Positions 7,838-13,359 of a stretch of DNA of 13,359 bases are shown piece after piece (position 1 is the first letter of the stretch; each line of letters begins with the position of its first letter). The notes beneath the pieces are model-generated. The model was not told the DNA's origin. It saw only the letters and a list, made by a program, of their open reading frames with translations, and did no database searches. A program made the translations under genes and the position numbers. The DNA is from Oscillospiraceae bacterium (GTDB lineage: Bacteria > Bacillota_A > Clostridia > Oscillospirales > Ruminococcaceae): NCBI GenBank assembly GCA_017829075.1, contig JAGAJA010000118.1, positions 1 through 13,359 on the forward strand, given 5' to 3'.

Positions 7838-7864
7838 GCGGGGAACGGACTATTTCCCCGTCCG
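7838..7864 (-). other. Intercistronic stem-loop between lipoprotein and permease genes
   Basis: In the 112-bp gap, 7840-7845 pairs with 7854-7859 (GGGGAA/TTCCCC), extendable by one or two pairs. A second stem, CGGAC 7846-7850 with GTCCG 7860-7864, excludes the first. Neither is followed by a minus-strand T-run, so a terminator is unlikely. In ABC operons such stems often protect the upstream binding-protein message; that role is inference here. Confidence 0.4.
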
Positions 7865-7909
7865 CGCCCCGTTGTGCATTTGTGTTTTGCCTGCTATTGA
7901 TGGAAACTA

Positions 7910-8908
7910 TCAGATAGCCTCGTAGCCCTCAGGAGGAGTGATACCAAGCTCGTTGCAGATATCTGCATTGTACTTCTTGGTTACGTTGGGAGCAAACTTT
8001 ACTTCCATAGTGGAAATATCTGCGCCGTTTACGAGGATTTCATAAGCCATCTCACCGGTGGTTCTGCCAAGATCCTCATAGCTGATGGAAAGGGTAGCAA
8101 CGCCGCAGCCAGCGCAAATGCCCTCTTCGCCGGCGATTACCGGGATACCTGCGGGAACAACGATGTTCTTAATGGTTTCAGTGGAAGAAGCCATTGTGTT
8201 GTCGGTCGGAATGTAAAGAACGTCGCACTCAGAGATAGCTGTTGTAACAACAGTGCTGATCTCGTTTGTATCAGCCGCGCTGTACTCCTTGAAAGCAACG
8301 CCGGCAGCGGTCATAGCCTCGCCGAACTTTACAGCCTGATACTTGGAGTTAGCCTCAGCGGAGCAGTACAGGATACCTACCTGCTTAACCTCCGGGAACA
8401 TCTCTACCAGCATAGCAGCCTGCTCGTCAATGGGAGCGAGGTCAGAAGTACCGGAGATGTTTTTACCGGTTGTGCCTGTCCAGTCGTCGATAGAAAGAGC
8501 AGTAGCATAGTCGGTTACAGAAGTGCCGAGGATCGGGATACTGGAGGTTGCTGCGCTTGCTGCCTGAAGTGCGCCGGTAGCGTTTGCAAGAATGAGGTCA
8601 ACGCCGGAAGCTGCAAAACCAGTGCAGATAGTGGTGCAGTTGGTAGCCTCGCCGTTTGCATTCTGATTGTCAAACTTTACCTTGTCGCCGAGCTTTTCGG
8701 TCAGAACGTCCATGAAGCCCTTTGTTGCTGCGTCAAGAGCGTCGTGCTGAACAAGCTGGCAGATACCTATGGTATATACCTTGTCGCTGTCTGCTGTGGA
8801 CGCTGTGGAAGAGTCGCTGTTGGAAGATGTGTCTGAGCTTGCGCAGGCTGTTGCTGTTACAGCCATTGCTGCCGCTGCAATAGCAGCGAGAATTTTTCTG
8901 GTTTTCAT
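7910..8908 (-). CDS. ABC importer substrate-binding lipoprotein (ABC_sub_bind/COG2984, TrpX-like)
   Basis: 332 aa. It begins with a lipoprotein signal peptide: KTRK, a hydrophobic Ala-rich core, then ATAC with lipidated Cys22. A Ser/Thr/Asp linker (~23-42) follows, and then a two-lobed binding domain starting VYTIGICQLVQHDALD. Motifs typical of the family include NSKYQ and PTDNTMAS. The frame is open to 9010, but ATG 8908 is chosen from the signal peptide and AAGGAG nine bases upstream. It anchors to the outer membrane face and delivers substrate to the permease encoded next. Relatives bind tryptophan or tyrosine; no ligand can be assigned from sequence alone. First gene of the operon, with its own promoter at 9013-9041. 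Confidence 0.95.
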   Translation of the reverse strand: MKTRKILAAIAAAAMAVTATACASSDTSSNSDSSTASTADSDKVYTIGICQLVQHDALDAATKGFMDVLTEKLGDKVKFDNQNANGEATNCTTICTGFAASGVDLILANATGALQAASAATSSIPILGTSVTDYATALSIDDWTGTTGKNISGTSDLAPIDEQAAMLVEMFPEVKQVGILYCSAEANSKYQAVKFGEAMTAAGVAFKEYSAADTNEISTVVTTAISECDVLYIPTDNTMASSTETIKNIVVPAGIPVIAGEEGICAGCGVATLSISYEDLGRTTGEMAYEILVNGADISTMEVKFAPNVTKKYNADICNELGITPPEGYEAI

Positions 8909-8953
8909 TTTGGTTTTCTCCTTGCTTGTCTTTATGAATATGTAACGTGATAT

Positions 8954-8982
8954 GCTTTTTGGCTTTGGCGCTTTTTGGCTTT
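8954..8982 (-). repeat. Two 13-nt direct repeats in the importer mRNA leader
   Basis: GCTTTTTGGCTTT occurs at 8954-8966 and again at 8970-8982 (plus-strand reading), period 16. It lies in the 5' untranslated leader of about 100 nt, between the predicted transcription start near 9006 and the start codon at 8908. No T-box or other known riboswitch pattern was seen. Confidence 0.6.
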
Positions 8983-9012
8983 CTCGCGCTAAAGTTTTCC
9001 GCACACACAATT

Positions 9013-9041
9013 ATTATACCACACCTTAGAATAAATAGCAA
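9013..9041 (-). promoter_or_regulatory. Promoter of the ABC importer operon
   Basis: On the minus strand: TTGCTA (9041-9036) as -35, a 17-nt spacer, and a perfect TATAAT (9018-9013) as -10, preceded by TGG (extended -10). It predicts a leader of about 100 nt before the lipoprotein start. Confidence 0.8.
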
Positions 9042-9119
9042 CTTATCAGCGCAATAAAATTCAGATTACATCGAAATTTTGTGCAATATTCACAAACAAA
9101 AGTACCAAAATGCCCGCCA

Positions 9120-9370
9120 GACAAAGTAAGGCGCACCGCCTAAGCGGTGCGCTCAGTTTGTCGAAAAACCTAGTTTTGCCCGCGAAGCGGACTTTTGAAA
9201 TCCGTTTTTTGCCCCAGCTCTGCCGGGGCAAAAAACACTTCTATCCGCACAAGTGTGCGGTTTGGCGGCATTGCTGCCAAACCGTGCGCGCAGTGCGGAT
9301 GTTCGGCGAGAAAGTCCCTTTAGGGACTTTTTCGACGGTCTGAGCGCACCGCCTAAGCGGTGCGCTCAGA
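9120..9370. repeat. Array of palindromes bounded by two identical 26-nt repeats
   Basis: The gene-free stretch 9042-9384 is AT-rich to about 9110 and then holds several palindromes. Copy A (9131-9156) and copy B (9344-9369) are identical 26-mers, each with a 9-bp core stem and CTAA loop; copy B extends to 14 bp (9339-9352 with 9357-9370), and copy A gains an outer GACAAA/TTTGTC stem (9120-9125 with 9157-9162). Between them: a T/A-ended 11-bp stem (9205-9215 with 9225-9235), a long imperfect hairpin (9243-9300) with a 9-bp perfect core (9258-9266 with 9276-9284), and an 8-bp hairpin (9311-9318 with 9323-9330). No protein or known RNA is recognised. Confidence 0.7.
9230..9256 (-). terminator. 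Possible terminator of the Hpt-flotillin-YegP transcript
   Basis: On the minus strand a 6-bp stem (9256-9251 with 9240-9235, loop 10 nt) is followed by at least five T (9234-9230). The stem is short and competes with larger hairpins in the array, so the assignment is tentative. No better minus-strand terminator was found between 9384 and the importer promoter. Confidence 0.35.
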
Positions 9371-9384
9371 TATGTATTTCAGAA

Positions 9385-9759
9385 TTATTCCTCGATAACT
9401 ACCTCTGCATCGGGAGCGTTCTTGCGAATGCTCTCAATTCCATTCTTGCAGCCCGACTTAGCCTTATAGCCCTCGCCAGTAGCAATTATCTGACCGTTCT
9501 TTGCCTTCAGACGGAAACGGAATTCACCCGCCTTGTCGGTATACATCTCGAACTTTGGGTTCTTTTCGGTGGCATAGCCCTCTGTGGTCTGATCCTCCAG
9601 AGCAGCTTCAGGAGCGTTCGTCTTTACGCTCTGCACGCCGTTCTTGCAGGCATCAAGGCTGTTGTAAACCTCGCTGTTGGCGATGATCTCGCCGTTTCCT
9701 GCCTTAAGGTTGAACACATAGCCGCCCGATTTTGCGGGCTTGATAACAAACTTTCCCAT
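9385..9759 (-). CDS. YegP/DUF1508 (UPF0339) protein with two tandem repeats
   Basis: 124 aa made of two homologous ~50-residue units. Unit 1 (about 2-52) contains GKFVIKPAKSGGYVFNLKA and ACKNGVQSVKTNAPEA; unit 2 (about 68-119) contains PKFEMY, FRFRLKAKNGQIIA and GCKNGIESIRKNAPDA. This duplication is characteristic of the COG3422/YegP family, small soluble alpha/beta proteins of unclear function. The start is ATG 9759 with AAAGGA nine bases upstream. It follows the flotillin gene by 89 bp with no convincing terminator in between, so cotranscription is likely but unproven. Hairpin copy B of the palindrome array begins about 15 bp after its stop. Confidence 0.92.
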   Translation of the reverse strand: MGKFVIKPAKSGGYVFNLKAGNGEIIANSEVYNSLDACKNGVQSVKTNAPEAALEDQTTEGYATEKNPKFEMYTDKAGEFRFRLKAKNGQIIATGEGYKAKSGCKNGIESIRKNAPDAEVVIEE

Positions 9760-9848
9760 AGTAAATCGTCCTTTCGTGTTTTATATTTCCTCCCTCGGAA
9801 CGAGGGGAATTGTCAGTCGTTCACGGAATATCTCCGCGCTTATCGCGC

Positions 9849-11420
9849 TTACTGCTGAACAAGATCCTTCGAGCTGTCAGCCGCTGCCGGAGCGCTTCCA
9901 GCCGCAGGAGCCTCAGAATTTATTCCCGCTGCAACAGCCTTTCCGGTGACAAAGCTGCCAACCAGTGATTTCAGATCCACGCCCAGACCCTCAAGCAGAC
10001 CTGAGGATGCCTGAGTAGTCGCTTCCGTGATATCCTTGACCAGCTTCGCGGTGTTTCCATCGCCGTACATTGTGATTTTGTCCACGTTCTCCAACGGCTT
10101 CGCAATAGCCTGAGCAACCTCCGGCATCTTCTCGAAGTACATCTGGAGCACTGCGGCTTCTTCCATCTTGCGCATTGCTTCCGCTTTCTTGTCAAGACCC
10201 TCAGCCTCCGCAAGAGCCTTTGCCCGGACAGCCTCAGCCTCAGCAAGGCCTCTCGCCCGGATACCCTCAGCCTCCTGCTCAGCCGCGTATCTTGCCGCCT
10301 CTGCCTTAGCCTTTTCTGCTGCTGCTTCATTCTGGGCGGTCACAAGGATAGCTGCGGCTTCGTTCTTCTTGATCTCCAGCTCTGCTTCCGCATTCTGGAT
10401 ATCCTCATACTTCTTAGCTTCTGCGTTTCTCTGAACTGAATACAGCTCCGCGTCAGCCTTCTGCTGCGCAGCATATTTCTGAGCCTCTGCGGTTTTCTTT
10501 ACCTCCGCTTCGAGGGCGCGTTCCTTGATCTCCGCTTCCTTTGCCTTGATCTCAACTTCCTTCTCCTGCTTTGCAAGGTTTGCGTTCGCAGTGGTGATCT
10601 CAATAGTCTTGCGCTGCTCCTCCTGCTGAATGGTATACGCAGCGTCAGCCTCCGCGCGCTTGATGTCCGCAGCACGCTTCAGCTCAGCCTGCTTGATTGC
10701 AAGTTCATTCTCGCGCTCGGCGATCGCGGTCTCGGAGTCTACCTTTGCGTCGTTCGCTTTGCGGTTCGCCTCAGCCTGAGCGATCTTGATGTCGCGCTCA
10801 GCCTCTGCCTTTGAAATAGCCGCCTTTTTCTTGATCTGCATGGTGTTGTCGATACCCATGTCGTTGATTATTCCGTTGTCGTCCACAAAGTTCTGGACGT
10901 TAAAGGAAACTATCTCAAGACCCATTGCACGAAGGTCGGGGTCTGCGTTCTGCTTTACCTTGTCCGCAAACGCCTGACGGTTGGAGACCATCTCCTCCAG
11001 ACGCATCTGTCCGACGATCTCACGCATATTACCCTCAAGAACCTCTCTTGCAACGCCGGTTATGTACTGAACATTGCGGTTGAGGAAGTTCTGCTGTGCG
11101 CGCTGGATAGTGTCCGGATCGGGGGAGATCTTGACGTTTACCACCGCGTCAACCGAAATATTTATGTAGTCCGCAGTAGGCACAGCCTGCGCGGTCTTAA
11201 CATCTACCGACATCAGCGCCAGCTCCAGCACGTCGCAGCGCTCCAGAAACGGCAGCTTGACGGTAGCCTTTCCAATGACCACTTTCGCCTTGCGGCGCAG
11301 ACCGCTGATGATGAAAGCCTTATCCGGCGGAGCCTTGCGGTAGCCTGCGGTAAATACAAAAATCAGAACCACCACAACAATAACGATCGGGATAATAATT
11401 CCCATATCCAATTCTGGCAT
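9849..11420 (-). CDS. Flotillin-like SPFH membrane scaffold protein
   Basis: 523 aa. A transmembrane or membrane-inserted helix at 7-25 is followed by the SPFH/band-7 domain (about 27-200), a very long Ala/Glu/Lys-rich coiled coil (about 200-425, with many AEA repeats), and a C-terminal region (426-523) ending in an Ala/Ser/Pro-rich tail. The order and length match bacterial flotillins such as B. subtilis FloT (YuaG), which organise membrane microdomains and influence fluidity, signalling and cell-wall assembly. GGGAGG five bases before ATG 11420 supports the start. The usual NfeD-type partner gene is not adjacent; instead an Hpt gene lies 66 bp upstream and a YegP gene downstream. Confidence 0.93.
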   Translation of the reverse strand: MPELDMGIIIPIVIVVVVLIFVFTAGYRKAPPDKAFIISGLRRKAKVVIGKATVKLPFLERCDVLELALMSVDVKTAQAVPTADYINISVDAVVNVKISPDPDTIQRAQQNFLNRNVQYITGVAREVLEGNMREIVGQMRLEEMVSNRQAFADKVKQNADPDLRAMGLEIVSFNVQNFVDDNGIINDMGIDNTMQIKKKAAISKAEAERDIKIAQAEANRKANDAKVDSETAIAERENELAIKQAELKRAADIKRAEADAAYTIQQEEQRKTIEITTANANLAKQEKEVEIKAKEAEIKERALEAEVKKTAEAQKYAAQQKADAELYSVQRNAEAKKYEDIQNAEAELEIKKNEAAAILVTAQNEAAAEKAKAEAARYAAEQEAEGIRARGLAEAEAVRAKALAEAEGLDKKAEAMRKMEEAAVLQMYFEKMPEVAQAIAKPLENVDKITMYGDGNTAKLVKDITEATTQASSGLLEGLGVDLKSLVGSFVTGKAVAAGINSEAPAAGSAPAAADSSKDLVQQ

Positions 11421-11486
11421 AACAGCCTCCCTTTCTGCGCATAGCGCAACAAAACAAAATAAGTAGATATTTATAGAAATGCCTTA

Positions 11487-11870
11487 TCACGGCATAGCTT
11501 TCGCTGGATCAAACCTGCGGACGATCTCCGCAGCCTTATAATACATCTCCTGTAACTTCTGAAAATCCGAGCCGCAATTGCTGTGATCTCCCGCGCGGAT
11601 ATCGTCAACGATCTTCTTCGCCGGCAGGAAAACACCGTTCAGCCCGATATTCCCCGCCAGACCTTTGAGGGAATGAGCGGTGAACAGCATATTCTGATAG
11701 TCCTCCTTTTCTGCGGCAGCGGTCAGCTCCAACACTACATTGTCCGCCGCTTCAAAGAATTTATACAGATATTTCAGGAACATTTCCTCATTATCCATGA
11801 AATGCTCAACCATTTCCGGAACATTCATTCCGACCTTGAGCATTTCATCACAGAACTCTTTACTGATCAT
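11487..11870 (-). CDS. Stand-alone Hpt-domain phosphotransfer protein
   Basis: 127 aa that are almost entirely one Hpt four-helix bundle. The conserved motif AHSLKGLAGNIG places the phospho-accepting histidine at His66. No kinase, receiver or membrane segment is fused to it. Hpt proteins relay phosphate between receiver domains of a histidine kinase and a response regulator; neither partner is encoded in this window. The frame extends to 11900, but that ATG overlaps the promoter -10, whereas ATG 11870 has AGGGG eight bases upstream and lies about 14 nt after the predicted transcription start, so it is preferred. First gene of a probable Hpt-flotillin-YegP transcript. Confidence 0.9.
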   Translation of the reverse strand: MISKEFCDEMLKVGMNVPEMVEHFMDNEEMFLKYLYKFFEAADNVVLELTAAAEKEDYQNMLFTAHSLKGLAGNIGLNGVFLPAKKIVDDIRAGDHSNCGSDFQKLQEMYYKAAEIVRRFDPAKAMP

Positions 11871-11890
11871 AATAATCACCCCTAATGTAT

Positions 11891-11919
11891 ATTTTACCAT
11901 TCCATTTAAAATTCGTCAA
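11891..11919 (-). promoter_or_regulatory. Promoter of the Hpt-flotillin transcript
   Basis: On the minus strand: TTGACG (11919-11914) as -35, a 17-nt spacer, and TAAAAT (11896-11891) as -10, preceded by TGG (extended -10). Transcription would begin near 11884, giving a short leader with AGGGG before ATG 11870. Confidence 0.8.
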
Positions 11920-11948
11920 GAAGTCCTATAATTTTTGTATGAATATAC

Positions 11949-11978
11949 AAAAAAGCCCCCCGAAAATTTCAGAGGGCT
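11949..11978 (-). terminator. Rho-independent terminator of mreB
   Basis: On the minus strand, 11978-11968 pairs with 11964-11954 (11 bp including two G-T wobbles, 3-nt loop), followed by TTTTT (11953-11949). It begins about 16 nt after the mreB stop and separates mreB from the Hpt promoter. Confidence 0.85.
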
Positions 11979-11994
11979 ACAAACTGACGATCAC

Positions 11995-13011
11995 TTATTT
12001 AAAGTTATACAACTGGATCTGTTCAAAACCGTCCAGCAGCTCTCCAGACATCTTGAATGCCGCATCAACTCCGCGTGCCACGCACTCAATCGGATTTTCT
12101 GCCACATAGCAAGGCGCACCGACATGATCCGAGATAAGCTCCGGTAGACCGCCGAGCATTGCGCCGCCGCCGGTGAGCAGAATTCCGTTGGAAAGAATAT
12201 CGCCCACAAGCTCCGGCGGAGTAGACTCCAGCACCAGCTTCACCTGCTCCACGATTTCCATAGCGTTCTCGTGGATTGCGTCATAAATGTCCTTGTCGCT
12301 GATTTCAAGACTCTCCGGCAGACCCTTAAGCAGATTTCTGCCGCGTATCGTCATGGTTTTCTCTCCGGTGGGATTGAATACGTTGGCGATCTCCATTTTC
12401 GCCTTTTCTGCGGTTTTTTCGCCAATAAGGATCTTGTATTTCTGCGTAATGTGCCGGATTATCGCCTGATCGAACTTGTTTCCTGCCATTTTTATGGAAC
12501 GGCTCTGCACAATGCCGTTGAAGGACACAATTGCAACGTCCGCGGTACCGCCGCCGATATCCACGACCATAGTTCCGTTAGGCTTTGAGATGTCGATTCC
12601 TGCGCCGATAAGCGCCGCGATAGGCTCTTCGATAAGGAACACCTTACGCGCACCGGCGGACATAGCGGCTTCCACCACTGCCCTGCGCTCAACGTCTGTT
12701 ACTGATGAGGGAACGCACAATACTATTCTCGGCTTCATCATAGCTCCACCGTTCACCATGTGGATAAATTCGCGTATCATGGCTTCGGTCATGTCGTTGT
12801 CGGAGATAACTCCGTCCTTGAGCGGACGCACCGCCACGATGTATTCCGGGGTTCTGCCGATCATTCTGTAAGCCTCAGAGCCGACAGCAACGACAGCCTT
12901 TTTCTTCTTGTCATAAGCCACCACCGACGGCTCGTTCAGCACGATTCCCTTTCCGGCAATGGTGATAATGATGTTCGCGGTTCCTAAATCTATTCCTATA
13001 TCGAGTGACAT
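11995..13011 (-). CDS. mreB: MreB/Mbl-family actin-like cell-shape protein
   Basis: 338 aa, full family length. Actin-fold motifs: phosphate-1 DLGTAN (8-13), IEEPIAALIGAG (127-138), phosphate-2 DIGGGTAD (151-158) and the adenosine motif TGGGAMLGGL (280-289). It polymerises in an ATP-dependent way along the inner membrane and guides the elongation cell-wall machinery. The frame runs on upstream to 13284 but through palindromic repeats; ATG 13011 is chosen because the protein then starts as MreB does and GGAG lies seven bases upstream. No mreC or mreD follows: a terminator comes straight after the stop, so this is a solitary copy, which in Firmicutes is often Mbl-like. MreB and Mbl cannot be told apart by eye. 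Confidence 0.95.
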   Translation of the reverse strand: MSLDIGIDLGTANIIITIAGKGIVLNEPSVVAYDKKKKAVVAVGSEAYRMIGRTPEYIVAVRPLKDGVISDNDMTEAMIREFIHMVNGGAMMKPRIVLCVPSSVTDVERRAVVEAAMSAGARKVFLIEEPIAALIGAGIDISKPNGTMVVDIGGGTADVAIVSFNGIVQSRSIKMAGNKFDQAIIRHITQKYKILIGEKTAEKAKMEIANVFNPTGEKTMTIRGRNLLKGLPESLEISDKDIYDAIHENAMEIVEQVKLVLESTPPELVGDILSNGILLTGGGAMLGGLPELISDHVGAPCYVAENPIECVARGVDAAFKMSGELLDGFEQIQLYNFK

Positions 13012-13081
13012 ATTTTTTCTCCATTCTTTTGTTCTGTTTGAGATAAATTGGAATTTGTCGGGGAGTTTTGCTTGTAACTTA

Positions 13082-13277
13082 GCGCGAAGCGCAATGATTT
13101 TCGGTTCCTTTTGGTACAAAAGGAACCGGGGTGTGGGGCAGCGCCCCACTACTCGCGCGTAAGCGCATAAACGCGTCAGAAGCGCTAAAGGGGTCACAGG
13201 TCGGGTGGACAAACGGAACGTTTGTCGTTGAAACAAGAGTTTTCCCCCTGTCAATGACTGCGGAGCAGGCATTGACA
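13082..13277. repeat. Cluster of palindromes upstream of mreB
   Basis: The gene-free stretch 13012-13359 holds several perfect hairpins: 13102-13112 with 13118-13128 (11 bp, loop GGTAC), 13133-13139 with 13143-13149 (7 bp, loop AGC), 13208-13215 with 13219-13226 (8 bp, loop GAA), and a two-stage hairpin 13249-13256 with 13270-13277 enclosing CTGC-GGA-GCAG (13258-13268). A small GCGC-GAA-GCGC lies at 13082-13092. No T-runs follow on either strand, so these are not intrinsic terminators. No promoter for mreB could be picked with confidence in 13012-13359. Confidence 0.6.
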
Positions 13278-13359
13278 AACTCAAAAAACTTATGCCAAAT
13301 TGAAATTTTCACAATAGATTTATCATGTGGACAGTTGTTGTTTGGAGCTTTTAAGAATA

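Noticed and set aside
7840..7864. H-type pseudoknot formed by the two interleaved stems
   Set aside because: Both connecting loops would be zero nucleotides long, which cannot span the stems; the two stems are alternatives.
9205..9235. Terminator at the 11-bp stem with T6 and A6
   Set aside because: The T-run is in the 5' arm and the A-run in the 3' arm on both strands, the reverse of an intrinsic terminator.
9131..9369. CRISPR array suggested by two identical 26-nt palindromic repeats
   Set aside because: Only two copies, about 190 nt apart, no regular spacers, and no cas genes in the window.
9253..9858. Open frame of 201 codons on the plus strand opposite the YegP gene
   Set aside because: It is antisense to a clear YegP coding sequence and runs through the palindrome array; it has no family features.
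9971..10434. Arginine-rich and alanine-rich open frames opposite or within the flotillin gene
   Set aside because: They are out-of-frame readings of the repetitive Ala/Glu coiled-coil codons.
13079..13312. Open frame of 77 codons on the minus strand upstream of mreB
   Set aside because: It spans several perfect hairpins, lacks a ribosome binding site, and resembles a translated repeat rather than a protein.

Overview
The window looks like chromosomal DNA of a gut or rumen Clostridia member, most likely Oscillospiraceae/Ruminococcaceae. The reasons are a GC content near 50%, strong GGAGG-type ribosome binding sites, sigma-A-like promoters, Firmicutes-type gene families, and intergenic regions packed with short perfect palindromes. 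The placement is inference; there is no rRNA or other species marker here.

Layout. Positions 1-29 are the 3' end of a tRNA (probably tRNA-Gln), followed by a strong terminator. Positions 67-622 hold no convincing gene. They carry two copies of a ~90-105 nt structured repeat, a third partial copy and two more terminator hairpins. A good promoter at 623-651 then starts a rightward five-gene operon with tight gaps or overlaps (686-5841): an unknown single-pass membrane protein, lepA (EF4), hemW (heme chaperone, radical SAM), a NimA-like flavin-binding pyridoxamine-phosphate-oxidase-fold protein, and an SGNH/GDSL esterase resembling CE2.

Everything from 5884 to the right end is on the minus strand. 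Read in transcription order from the right, it holds: a solitary mreB-family gene (13011-11995) with its own terminator and a palindrome-rich upstream region; a promoter followed by a stand-alone Hpt phosphotransfer protein, a flotillin (SPFH plus long coiled coil) and a two-repeat YegP/DUF1508 protein (11870-9385), probably one transcript; a 250-bp array of hairpins bounded by two identical 26-nt palindromes; then a promoter and a three-gene ABC importer (lipoprotein, permease, ATPase; 8908-5940) of the TrpXYZ/COG2984-COG4120-COG1101 type, ending in a clear terminator facing the lepA operon.

Protein content is mostly ordinary housekeeping and transport. I see no defence system, CRISPR array, transposase or phage gene. 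The most unexplained material is the noncoding DNA: the duplicated structured repeat at the left end, the palindrome array at 9120-9370 and the hairpin cluster upstream of mreB. The Hpt-flotillin-YegP gene set is the most unusual coding association.
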